Assembly: GCA_030247855.1 (NCBI GenBank)
Contig: JAPDRN010000189.1
Span: forward strand, 1-45,348
Direction of reading: 5' to 3'
Length of the DNA: 45,348 bases
From: Knufia peltigerae
Lineage: Eukaryota; Ascomycota; Eurotiomycetes; Chaetothyriales; Trichomeriaceae
Below the pieces are notes generated by a model, which saw nothing but the letters and a program-made list of their open reading frames with translations, made no database searches and was not told the DNA's origin. Shown one piece after another: positions 22,579 to 30,360 of this stretch (the first letter of the stretch is position 1; each line of letters opens with the position of its first letter). A program made the translations under genes and the position numbers.

Positions 22579-23826
22579 CTACTGCAGATCGCGCAGATTC
22601 AATTTCCGCAGCGTCGGGTTCTTCCACGCGGTGATCCCGGCCACGCTCAGCACCGCGAACCCGCCCAGCACCACCGCCGGTACCAGCCCCAGTACCTTGG
22701 CCATCGTGCCGGCATAGAAGGCGCCCAGTTCGTTGGACGAGCTGATGAAGATGCCGTTGATCGACGATACCCGGCCGCGCATCTCTTCCGGCGTGGCCAG
22801 CTGCAGGATGGTGGAGCGGATCACCACCGACACGCCGTCGAAGGCGCCGTAGAACAGCAGGATCAATGCCGACAGCCAGAAGTGCTGGGACAGGCCGAAG
22901 CCGATCACGCACAGGCCGAAGCCGGCCACCGCAAACAGCAGCACGCGACCAGCATTGCGGTGCAGCGGGTGGCGCGCCAGCCACAAGCCGACGCACACCG
23001 AACCCAGTGCCGGGGCCGCGCGCAGGATGCCCAGTCCCTCCGGGCCGTGGTGCAGGATCTCGTGCAGGAACGCCGGCAGCATCGCCACCACGCCGCCCAG
23101 CAGCACCGAGAACATGTCCAGCGCCATGGCACCGACCATGATCCGGTTGCCGACCACGAAGCGTGCACCTTCGGCGATGCTCTTGAAGATCGGCGCGGCG
23201 GGTCCGGCATGCACCGGTTCTTCCACCTTCAGCGTGGCCAGGCAGCCCATCGCCACCAGCGCGAAGGCCGTGGCCACCGCATAGGACAGGCCCTTGCCAC
23301 CGAAGCCGACCAGCACGCCACCCAGTGCCGGGCCGGCGATCATGCCGGTCTGGAACACCACGGCGCCGAGGCCGGCGCCACGGGCGAAATGTTCACGTGG
23401 CAACACGCGGGCGAACAGGGCGTTGTAGATCGGCGACAGGAAGGCGCGGACCATGCCGGTCAGGGCGATGGCTGCATAGATCGGCCACACGCCTTCAACC
23501 GGCAGCCAGCCCTTGGCTACGCTGGTCAGCACCAGCGCGGTGGCGATCAGTCCGGAACAGGCGACCATGCCCAGCTTGCGGCGCGGCAGATGATCCACCA
23601 GATAACCGGCGAACGGCGCCACGCAGAAGAACGGCAGCACCTCGGCCAGGCCGATCAGGCCCAGCGAGAACGGATTGCGGGTGACTTCGTAGATGTGCCA
23701 GCCGACGGTGACCGCGACCACTTGGTAGGACAGCATCGCGAAGATGCGGTACGCCAGCAGCCGGGCGAAACCGGGCCGGGACAGCAGGCCCAGCGCGGTG
23801 TCTTCGGCCGTGGCAGGTTCGCTCAC
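22579..23826 (-). CDS. Major facilitator superfamily transporter (MFS_3/EntS-like)
   Basis: A 415-residue inner-membrane transporter with about twelve hydrophobic segments. The loop after span 2 (GYLVDHLPRRKLG) matches the MFS DRxxRR-type signature, and a long central loop has FKSIAEGARFV. The pattern resembles the enterobactin-exporter-like MFS_3 group, but no siderophore genes are nearby and the substrate cannot be predicted. It starts with GTG and overlaps the sufE stop as GTGA (23823-23826), so it is translationally coupled to sufE. The spacer after it contains only repeats. Confidence 0.85.
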   Translation of the reverse strand: MSEPATAEDTALGLLSRPGFARLLAYRIFAMLSYQVVAVTVGWHIYEVTRNPFSLGLIGLAEVLPFFCVAPFAGYLVDHLPRRKLGMVACSGLIATALVLTSVAKGWLPVEGVWPIYAAIALTGMVRAFLSPIYNALFARVLPREHFARGAGLGAVVFQTGMIAGPALGGVLVGFGGKGLSYAVATAFALVAMGCLATLKVEEPVHAGPAAPIFKSIAEGARFVVGNRIMVGAMALDMFSVLLGGVVAMLPAFLHEILHHGPEGLGILRAAPALGSVCVGLWLARHPLHRNAGRVLLFAVAGFGLCVIGFGLSQHFWLSALILLFYGAFDGVSVVIRSTILQLATPEEMRGRVSSINGIFISSSNELGAFYAGTMAKVLGLVPAVVLGGFAVLSVAGITAWKNPTLRKLNLRDLQ

Positions 23827-24275
23827 GACGGATCGCGCTGCAGCTGGGCCTGCGCGGTCTCACGGATGAAGGCCAGCATCGCCGCTACGCCGTTGCTGCG
23901 GGTCGGCGACAGGTGACGGGACAGGCCGATATCCTGGATATAGCTGGGTTCGGTGGCCAGGATCTCCTGCGCGGTGCGCCCGGAGTACACGCGCAGCGCC
24001 AGGAAGATCAGGCCGGAGACGATGGCCGAATCACTGATGGCGTGGAAACGCAGCGACTGCGTATTGCCTTCCGGCACGATCCAGACCATCGACTGGCAAC
24101 CAAGCAGGCGGTGCTCTTCGGTCTTCCATTCTTCGGGGAAGGCGGGCAGCTTGCGGCCGAGGTCGATCAGATACTGGTAGCGCTCGGACCAGTCGCCGAA
24201 GAAACCGAATTCCTCGGCGATGGCCGTCTGTGCCTCGGCGGCGGTGGGTTCAAGCGGGAACGGGGAGTCGATCAC
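23823..24275 (-). CDS. sufE: SufE family cysteine desulfuration protein
   Basis: A 150-residue sulfur acceptor that takes persulfide from a cysteine desulfurase for Fe-S cluster assembly. The catalytic Cys lies in LLGCQSMVW, and SDSAIVSGLIFLAL and the C-terminal LSPTRSNGVAAML segments are SufE signatures. GTG 24275 gives a standard length; no ATG fits. It lies 53 bp downstream of cysS. That gap holds a 9-bp hairpin (24296-24304 with 24309-24317) without a U-tract. No suf or isc genes are here, so the partner desulfurase is elsewhere. Confidence 0.92.
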   Translation of the reverse strand: MIDSPFPLEPTAAEAQTAIAEEFGFFGDWSERYQYLIDLGRKLPAFPEEWKTEEHRLLGCQSMVWIVPEGNTQSLRFHAISDSAIVSGLIFLALRVYSGRTAQEILATEPSYIQDIGLSRHLSPTRSNGVAAMLAFIRETAQAQLQRDPS

Positions 24276-24328
24276 AACAGTCTCTACAGTGGGGGCGTGG
24301 CCGGCGGACCGGCCACGGGGCAGGGCAG

Positions 24329-25705
24329 TCAGCCGCGCTTGCGCGACCAGCGCACGCCCTGCGGGGTGTCTTCCAGCACGATGCCTTCGGCGGCCAGCTG
24401 GTCGCGGATGGCGTCGGAACGGGCGAAGTCGCGCGCCTGCTTGGCCGCCGCGCGTTCGTCGATCAAGCCCTGGATGCGCGCGTCGTCGTCGCTGTCGCCA
24501 GCGGCGTTGCCGAACCACTGCGCCGGATCGGCCTGCAGCAGGCCCAGGGCGAGACCCGCGCCGAGCAGTTCGCTCTTCAGGCGTGCGCGTTCGGCAGGAT
24601 CGGTGGCGCGGCGCGCTTCACCCGCGATACGGGCCACTTCGGCCAGCGCCTGCGGCGTATTGAGATCGTCATCCAATGCCGCTTCGATGTCTGCCGGGAT
24701 CACTGCCGTGGCGGCCACGTCGGCCAGTTCGCGAAGGGTGCCGTACAGGCGGTCGAGGGTGCGGCCGGACTGTTCGATCAGCGCATCGGACCAGTCCAGC
24801 GGCTGCCGGTAGTGAGCCGACAGCAGCGCCAGGCGCAGTGCCTCGGGAGCATGCTTGCGCACCAGGTCGTGGACACGCTCGATGTTGCCGATCGACTTGC
24901 TCATCTTGGCGCCGCCGAAGTTGAGCATGCCGTTGTGCAGCCAGAAGCGCGCGAACACCTTGCCGCCGTGTGCGCATTCGCTCTGTGCGATCTCGTTCTC
25001 GTGGTGCGGGAACTGCAGGTCGACGCCACCGGCATGGATGTCGATGGTCTCGCCCAGGTGCGCGGCGGCCATTGCCGAGCATTCGATATGCCAGCCCGGA
25101 CGGCCGCGGCCCCAGGGCGATTCCCAGCCCGGCAGGTCGTCGCCGGACGGCTTCCACAGCACGAAGTCACCCGGCGCACGTTTGTAGGGAGCGACCTCGA
25201 CCCGGGCACCGGCCAGCATCTCGTCCGGATCGCGGCGCGACAGCTTGCCGTAGCCCTCGAAACTGCCGACGGCGAACAGCACGTGGCCCTCGGCGGCGTA
25301 GGCATGCCCGCTGCTGACGAGCTGCTCGATCATGGTGATGATCTGCGCCATGTGCGCGGTCACTTCCGGTTCGATGTCCGGCGGCACCACGCCCAGCGCG
25401 GCCATGTCTTCACGGTAGGCCGCGGCGAAACGGTTGGTGATGGTGCTGATCGGCACCCCCTGCTCGCGCGCGGCGGTGTTGATCTTGTCGTCCACGTCGG
25501 TGATGTTGCGGGCGTAGCGCAGGGCACCGAAGCGCCGCCGCAGCAGGTCGGCCAGCACCCCGAACACCACCGGCCCACGGGCGTTGCCGATGTGCACGTA
25601 GTTGTAGACCGTCGGGCCGCACACATACAGGGTCGGACAGGCCGGGTCGAGCGGGGTGAACGGTTCGAGCTGGCGAGTCAGGTTGTTGTGCAGGCGCAGG
25701 GTCAT
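24329..25705 (-). CDS. cysS: Cysteinyl-tRNA synthetase
   Basis: A 458-residue class I synthetase attaching cysteine to tRNA(Cys). The HIGH motif is HIGNARGP and the KMSKS loop is AKMSKSIGN. Zinc/cysteine-binding residues are visible in YVCGPTVY, WHIECSAM and HHENEIAQSE. ATG 25705 gives MTLRLHNNLTRQ, the expected N-terminus; an alternative Met 21 bp upstream is less likely. It is followed by sufE. Confidence 0.97.
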   Translation of the reverse strand: MTLRLHNNLTRQLEPFTPLDPACPTLYVCGPTVYNYVHIGNARGPVVFGVLADLLRRRFGALRYARNITDVDDKINTAAREQGVPISTITNRFAAAYREDMAALGVVPPDIEPEVTAHMAQIITMIEQLVSSGHAYAAEGHVLFAVGSFEGYGKLSRRDPDEMLAGARVEVAPYKRAPGDFVLWKPSGDDLPGWESPWGRGRPGWHIECSAMAAAHLGETIDIHAGGVDLQFPHHENEIAQSECAHGGKVFARFWLHNGMLNFGGAKMSKSIGNIERVHDLVRKHAPEALRLALLSAHYRQPLDWSDALIEQSGRTLDRLYGTLRELADVAATAVIPADIEAALDDDLNTPQALAEVARIAGEARRATDPAERARLKSELLGAGLALGLLQADPAQWFGNAAGDSDDDARIQGLIDERAAAKQARDFARSDAIRDQLAAEGIVLEDTPQGVRWSRKRG

Positions 25706-25892
25706 GGGTCTGTGACTGGGGGACAAGCCTGTGATTTTAGAACGTGTCGGGCCCCTTTGGGGGGACCGTTGCCACCGGTGGACGTCAGCGGCGGCCGGGG
25801 TGGGGTGGGCAGGAACGGCGCGGACGGGTAATGTTCAGCCCCTTGCGGTCACCACTGCCTACACTATTGCCGTGTCCCTGCTCCCTTCGCCA

Positions 25893-26456
25893 ATGAAAAC
25901 CACCGCGTTGCTGACCCTGGCCTGCCTGTCGGCGCTGCCCGCCGTGGTCCTGGCCCAGGAGGCCGAGCCCCGCAACCGGGTGGTGATCGTGGAGAACGTG
26001 AAGTTCGACTACGCCCAGGTGCTCAACGTGGAGCCGGTGTTCCAGACCCTGCGCGCGACCCGTACCGAGGAGCACTGCGAGCCGGTCTCGACCCGCACCC
26101 TGGCCCCGGTCAATGTCACCGGCGAGGAGCCGGTCGAGGACAAGGGCCGTATCGGCCGCCTGTGGGATTCGGTTCGCTCGATGTTCAAGCGCAGCGACGA
26201 GGAGGTGCTGGAAGAGCTTCCGGCGGAAACCCCCGCCCCGGCGCCGGCCAACACGGGCCCGATGCTGACCCGGGACTGTCGCATCGTGCCTGTCGGGCGC
26301 GAGTTCCGCCGCCCCATCGCCTATGACGTGGACTACGTCTACAAGGGCACCAAGTACCGTTCGCGGCTGCCGGAAGACCCGGGCAACCGGCTGAAGATCC
26401 GGGTTTCGATCACCCCCTGGGTGGGCCCGGAGCAGGCAGCCGCCGGCATCCCCTGA
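25893..26456 (+). CDS. Secreted protein of unknown function
   Basis: A 187-residue exported protein. Residues 1-22 form a signal peptide ending VLAQ. The mature part has a VVIVENVKFDYAQVLNVEPV segment, an acidic/Pro-rich middle and a C-terminal YDVDYVYKGTKYRSRLPEDP...RV block. That block and the early segment resemble the tail of glycine-zipper-2TM envelope proteins, yet no glycine zipper is present. Two cysteines (EEHCEP and RDCRIVP) may form a disulfide. Function unknown. ATG 25893 is chosen for the signal peptide. It lies just before the arg leader and is divergent from cysS. Confidence 0.75.
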   Translation: MKTTALLTLACLSALPAVVLAQEAEPRNRVVIVENVKFDYAQVLNVEPVFQTLRATRTEEHCEPVSTRTLAPVNVTGEEPVEDKGRIGRLWDSVRSMFKRSDEEVLEELPAETPAPAPANTGPMLTRDCRIVPVGREFRRPIAYDVDYVYKGTKYRSRLPEDPGNRLKIRVSITPWVGPEQAAAGIP

Positions 26457-26474
26457 TTCTGCGACGCCGGCCTC

Positions 26475-26502
26475 TTGCGCCGGCCCCGGCCGCATGTAAA
26501 GA
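26475..26502 (+). promoter_or_regulatory. Candidate promoter of the arg leader
   Basis: TTGCGC (26475-26480), a 16-bp spacer and TAAAGA (26497-26502). A start about 7 bp further on would leave only a few bases before the leader ORF ATG at 26513, making the leader nearly leaderless. This fits the weak Shine-Dalgarno there. Confidence 0.45.
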
Positions 26503-26512
26503 TTACCGACCA

Positions 26513-26614
26513 ATGAAGCTCACCGACTTCCAGCACGACAGCAGCGCCGCCCGCCAGGCCACTGGCATGACGTCGCGTGCCCGTCGACCGGAACCCCACA
26601 TTCTCGCTGGGTAA
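26513..26614 (+). CDS. Putative arginine-sensing leader peptide
   Basis: A 33-codon ORF lying wholly between the secreted-protein gene and the argF' terminator. It contains four Arg codons; three are clustered at codons 22, 24 and 25 (CGT GCC CGT CGA, 26576-26587). The last two sense codons plus the first base of the stop form GCTGGGT (26606-26612). This is the exact complement of ACCCAGC in the 5' arm of the following terminator. A ribosome finishing the ORF would cover GCTGGGT and allow termination. One stalled at the Arg cluster would leave it free to block the terminator hairpin. The mechanism is inferred from this layout. Confidence 0.6.
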   Translation: MKLTDFQHDSSAARQATGMTSRARRPEPHILAG

Positions 26615-26640
26615 TCCGGAGCTTTCTGCTGTTCGTCCGA

Positions 26641-26670
26641 AAAAAACCCAGCCCGCCGGCTGGGTTTTTT
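26641..26670 (+). terminator. Attenuator terminator upstream of argF'
   Basis: A perfect 13-bp stem (26641-26653 with 26658-26670, loop CGCC) of the form AAAAAACCCAGCC/GGCTGGGTTTTTT. It has an unusually strong U-tract and lies about 120 bp before the argF' start. The 5' arm can instead pair with 26606-26612. A terminator placed before, not after, a biosynthetic operon is typical of attenuation. The 26671-26791 stretch after it is pyrimidine-rich and has no gene. Confidence 0.85.
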
Positions 26671-26791
26671 CGTTTCCGCCTTCTGAAAGCTTCATCTGCA
26701 ACCTTTTCGTACCACCCTGGTTCCCGTTCCCGGTTTTCCCTTCCACCTTCCACCGCGTCGGCCACCGGCGCCGCTCATGCAAGGAATGATG

Positions 26792-27802
26792 ATGTCCCCC
26801 AAGCACTTCCTGAACACCCAGGACTGGAGCCGCAGCGAACTTGACGCGCTGCTGACCCAGGCTGCGCTGTTCAAGCGCAACAAGCTCGGCGACCAGCTCA
26901 AGGGCAAGTCGATCGCGCTGGTGTTCTTCAATCCGTCCATGCGCACCCGCACCAGTTTCGAGCTGGGCGCGTTCCAACTCGGTGCCCACGCGGTGGTGCT
27001 GCAGCCGGGCAAGGATGCATGGCCGATCGAGTTCAACCTCGGCACGGTGATGGACGGCGATACCGAAGAGCACATCGCTGAAGTGGCCAAGGTGCTCGGC
27101 CGTTACTGCGACATCATCGCCGTGCGCGCGTTCCCCAAGTTCGTCGACTGGGCCTACGACCGCCAGGACGTCGTGCTCGAGAGCTTCGCCAAATACTCGC
27201 CGGTGCCGGTGATCAACATGGAGACCATCACCCACCCGTGCCAGGAACTGGCGCACGTGATGGCGCTGCAGGAGCATTTCGGTACCCAGGACCTGCGCGG
27301 CAAGAAGTACGTGCTGACCTGGACCTACCACCCCAAGCCGCTGAACACCGCGGTGGCCAACTCGGCGCTGACCATCGCCACCCGCATGGGCATGGACGTG
27401 ACGCTGCTGTGCCCGACTGCCGACTACATCCTCGACGAGCGCTACATGGGCTGGGCCGAGCAGAACGTGGCCGAGAGCGGTGGTTCGCTGAAGATCAGCC
27501 ATGACATCGACAGCGCCTATGCCGGTGCCGACGTGGTCTATGCCAAGAGCTGGGGCGCGCTGCCGTTCTTCGGCAACTGGGAACCGGAGAAGCCGATCCG
27601 CGACCAGTTCAAGCACTTCATCGTCGACGAGCGGAAGATGGCGCTGACCAACAACGGTGTGTTCAGCCACTGCCTGCCGCTGCGCCGCAACGTGAAGGCG
27701 ACTGACGGGGTGATGGATTCGCCGCAGTGCATCGCCATCAACGAGGCCGAGAATCGCCTGCATGTGCAGAAGGCGATCATGGCCGCTGTTGCCGGGCGCT
27801 GA
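26792..27802 (+). CDS. argF': N-acetylornithine carbamoyltransferase
   Basis: A 336-residue transcarbamylase of the Xanthomonadales type, which uses N-acetylornithine instead of ornithine and makes N-acetylcitrulline. The carbamoyl-phosphate motif is S49-M-R-T-R53 in FFNPSMRTRTSFE. HPCQELAH and HCLPLRRNVKATD are the other binding loops. The sequence closely follows the Xanthomonas campestris enzyme as I know it. Four in-frame ATGs (26777, 26786, 26789, 26792) compete. AAGGA at 26781-26785 sits best (6 bp) before 26792, which also gives the family N-terminus. First gene of the arg/pro run. Confidence 0.95.
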   Translation: MSPKHFLNTQDWSRSELDALLTQAALFKRNKLGDQLKGKSIALVFFNPSMRTRTSFELGAFQLGAHAVVLQPGKDAWPIEFNLGTVMDGDTEEHIAEVAKVLGRYCDIIAVRAFPKFVDWAYDRQDVVLESFAKYSPVPVINMETITHPCQELAHVMALQEHFGTQDLRGKKYVLTWTYHPKPLNTAVANSALTIATRMGMDVTLLCPTADYILDERYMGWAEQNVAESGGSLKISHDIDSAYAGADVVYAKSWGALPFFGNWEPEKPIRDQFKHFIVDERKMALTNNGVFSHCLPLRRNVKATDGVMDSPQCIAINEAENRLHVQKAIMAAVAGR

Positions 27803-27821
27803 TTTCTCCATTCGAACATTT

Positions 27822-27845
27822 CCGCCGGGCATGGCCCGGCGCTAC
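27822..27845 (-). repeat. SMAG palindrome in the argF'-argG spacer
   Basis: A single 24-bp unit, GTAGCGCCGGGC subfamily, with GTAG on the minus strand. It lies 14 bp before the argG start, overlapping the region that must hold its ribosome-binding site. Confidence 0.85.
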
Positions 27846-27859
27846 CAGGACATACCCCC

Positions 27860-29056
27860 ATGAGCAACAAAGACGTCGTTCTCGCCTTCTCCGGCGGCCT
27901 TGATACCAGCTTCTGCGTGCCGTACCTGCAGGAGCGCGGCTACAACGTGCATACCGTATTCGCCGATACCGGCGGTGTGGATGACGAAGAGCGCGATTTC
28001 ATCGAGAAGCGTGCCGTCGAGCTGGGTGTCACCAGCCACCAGACCGTCGATGGCGGTCCGGCCATCTGGTCCGGCTTCGTCAAGCCGTTCGTGTGGGCCG
28101 GTGAGGGCTACCAGGGCCAGTACCCGCTGCTGGTGTCGGACCGTTACCTGATCGTCGATGCCGCGCTCAAGCGCGCCGCCGAACTGGGCACCAACATCAT
28201 CGCCCACGGCTGCACCGGCATGGGCAACGACCAGGTGCGCTTCGACCTGGCCGTGAAGGCCTTGGGTGACTACCAGATCATCGCGCCGATCCGCGAGATC
28301 CAGAAGGAGCACACCCAGACCCGCGCCTACGAACAGAAGTATCTGGAAGAGCGTGGCTTCGGCGTGCGCGCCAAGCAGCAGGCCTACACCATCAACGAGA
28401 ACCTGCTGGGCCTGACCATGTCCGGCGGCGAGATCGATCGTTGGGAAGCACCGGGCGAGGGCGCCCGTGGCTGGTGCGCACCGCGCAGCGAATGGCCGGA
28501 AGCACCGTTGACCGTCACCCTGAAGTTTGTCGAAGGCGAAGCCGTGGAGCTCAACGGCAAGGCACTGCCGGGCGAGCAGATCCTGGCCCAGCTCAACAAG
28601 CTGTTCGCCCCGTACGGCGTCGGCCGTGGCGTGTACACCGGCGACACCGTGATCGGCCTGAAGGGCCGCATCGTGTTCGAAGCGCCGGGCCTGGTTTCGC
28701 TGCTGGCCGCGCACCGCGCGCTGGAAGATGCGGTGCTGACCAAGCAGCAGAACCGCTTCAAGCCGGACGTGGCGCGCAAGTGGGTGGAGCTGGTGTACGA
28801 AGGCTTCTACCACGACCCGCTGAAGACCGACATCGAAGCCTTCCTGAAGTCCTCGCAGGCCAAGGTCAACGGTGAAGTGGTGCTGGAAACCCGTGGCGGT
28901 CGCGTCGACGCCGTTGCGGTGAAGTCGCCGCACCTGCTCAACACCAAGGGCGCCACCTATGCACAGTCGGCCGACTGGGGCGTGGAAGAAGCCGAAGGCT
29001 TCATCAAGCTGTTCGGCATGAGCTCGACGTTGTATGCGCAGGTCAATCGCGGTTAA
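27860..29056 (+). CDS. argG: Argininosuccinate synthase
   Basis: A 398-residue ATP-dependent ligase joining citrulline and aspartate. The PP-loop is SGGLDTS (11-17). HGCTGMGNDQVRFD, IAPIRE and INENLLG are conserved segments. Length and start (ATG 27860) are standard. Second gene of the arg run. The stop codon lies inside a 29-base hairpin (29041-29069). Confidence 0.97.
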   Translation: MSNKDVVLAFSGGLDTSFCVPYLQERGYNVHTVFADTGGVDDEERDFIEKRAVELGVTSHQTVDGGPAIWSGFVKPFVWAGEGYQGQYPLLVSDRYLIVDAALKRAAELGTNIIAHGCTGMGNDQVRFDLAVKALGDYQIIAPIREIQKEHTQTRAYEQKYLEERGFGVRAKQQAYTINENLLGLTMSGGEIDRWEAPGEGARGWCAPRSEWPEAPLTVTLKFVEGEAVELNGKALPGEQILAQLNKLFAPYGVGRGVYTGDTVIGLKGRIVFEAPGLVSLLAAHRALEDAVLTKQQNRFKPDVARKWVELVYEGFYHDPLKTDIEAFLKSSQAKVNGEVVLETRGGRVDAVAVKSPHLLNTKGATYAQSADWGVEEAEGFIKLFGMSSTLYAQVNRG

Positions 29057-29174
29057 ACCGCGATCGACCTGCCCGCGCATTTCTCCTCAACCCCGCGCCG
29101 TTGGCGCGCCCCCTTGAACACCAAGGGGGCTCTCCACCAGACGCGTTCCGGTAGCGCCGGGCCATGTCCGGCGG
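29041..29174. repeat. Three consecutive hairpins between argG and argE'
   Basis: First, a hairpin across the argG stop: 9 bp (29046-29054 with 29056-29064) extended by GGTC/GACC. Second, GCCCCCTTG/CAAGGGGGC (29108-29116 with 29122-29130). Third, a SMAG unit GTAGCGCCGGGC (29151-29174). None has a U-tract, so they look like processing or stabilising structures within the operon rather than terminators. Confidence 0.75.
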
Positions 29175-29197
29175 AATTCCACAGGAACTGTTGATTC

Positions 29198-30286
29198 ATG
29201 CTTGAACACACGCTCGATCACCTGCAGGCACTGGTGTCCTTCGACACGCGCAACCCGCCGCGTGCGATCACCACCGGCGGCATCTTCGACTACCTGCGCG
29301 ACAACCTGCCCGGGTTCAATGTCGAGGTGATCGACCATGGCGCCGGCGCGGTCAGCCTGTATGCGGTGCGTGGCACCCCGAAGTACCTGTTCAACGTGCA
29401 CCTGGATACCGTGCCGGACTCGCCGCACTGGAGTGCCGACCCGCACGTGATGCGGCGCGCCGAGGACCGCGTGATCGGGCTGGGCGTGTGTGACATCAAG
29501 GGCGCGGCTGCAGCGCTGGTGGCTGCGGCCAATGCCAGTGATGGCGATGCGGCGTTCCTGTTCTCCAGCGATGAAGAAGCCAACGACCCGCGCTGCATCG
29601 CCGCGTTCCTGGCCCGGGGCATCAAGTACGAAGCCGTGCTGGTGGCCGAACCGACCATGAGCGAAGCGGTGCTGGCCCACCGTGGCATCAGCTCGGTGCT
29701 GATGCAGTTCGCCGGCCGTGCCGGCCATGCGTCGGGCAAGCAGGATGCAGCCGCCAGTGCGTTGCACCAGGCGATGCGCTGGGGCAACCGCGCGCTGGAC
29801 CATGTCCAATCGCTGGCCTCGGCACGCTTCGGTGGATTGACCGGCCTGCGCTTCAACATCGGGCGCGTGGAAGGTGGCATCAAGGCCAACATGATCGCGC
29901 CGGCGGCGGAAGTGCGCTTTGGTTTCCGGCCGCTGCCGTCGATGGATATCGATGCGCTGCTGGCGACCTTCGCCGGCTTCGCCGAACCGGAAGCGGCGGT
30001 GTTCACCGAAACCTTCCGTGGCCCCAGCCTGCCGGCCGGCGATATCGCCGAAGCCGAACACCGCCGCCTGCAGGCGCGCGACGTGGCCGACGCGCTGGAC
30101 CTGCCGATCGGCAACGCGGTGGACTTCTGGACCGAGGCGTCGCTGTTCTCGGCCGCTGGCTACACCACGCTGGTGTTCGGCCCGGGCGACATCGCCCAGG
30201 CCCATACCGCCGACGAGTTCGTGACGCTGGAGCAGCTGCAGCGCTACACCGACGCCGTACATCGGATCATCGCCGCTGGCGCCTGA
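29198..30286 (+). CDS. argE': Acetylornithine/N-acetylcitrulline deacetylase
   Basis: A 362-residue M20-family zinc deacylase. Metal ligands are visible: H68-L-D70 in NVHLDTVP, Asp99 in GVCDIKG, Glu126-Glu127 in SSDEEAND, Glu in VAEPT and the late His in AQAHTADEF. In Xanthomonas the homologue at this position deacetylates N-acetylcitrulline, completing the modified route set up by argF'. That substrate is inferred here from the neighbours. ATG 29198 gives MLEHTLDHLQALVSFDTRNPP, the usual M20 start. Confidence 0.93.
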   Translation: MLEHTLDHLQALVSFDTRNPPRAITTGGIFDYLRDNLPGFNVEVIDHGAGAVSLYAVRGTPKYLFNVHLDTVPDSPHWSADPHVMRRAEDRVIGLGVCDIKGAAAALVAAANASDGDAAFLFSSDEEANDPRCIAAFLARGIKYEAVLVAEPTMSEAVLAHRGISSVLMQFAGRAGHASGKQDAAASALHQAMRWGNRALDHVQSLASARFGGLTGLRFNIGRVEGGIKANMIAPAAEVRFGFRPLPSMDIDALLATFAGFAEPEAAVFTETFRGPSLPAGDIAEAEHRRLQARDVADALDLPIGNAVDFWTEASLFSAAGYTTLVFGPGDIAQAHTADEFVTLEQLQRYTDAVHRIIAAGA

Positions 30287-30360
30287 TCGACCTACAACGC
30301 CGCTGCGCTTCTGCGCGGCGGAACTGCAACGCGGCGACCGCCGCCTGTGACGAAACCGAA

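Noticed and set aside
22175..22717. 180-codon frame and neighbours in the dksA-MFS spacer
   Set aside because: It spans a SMAG, a family 2 repeat and part of the MFS gene in antisense, so it is not a coherent gene.
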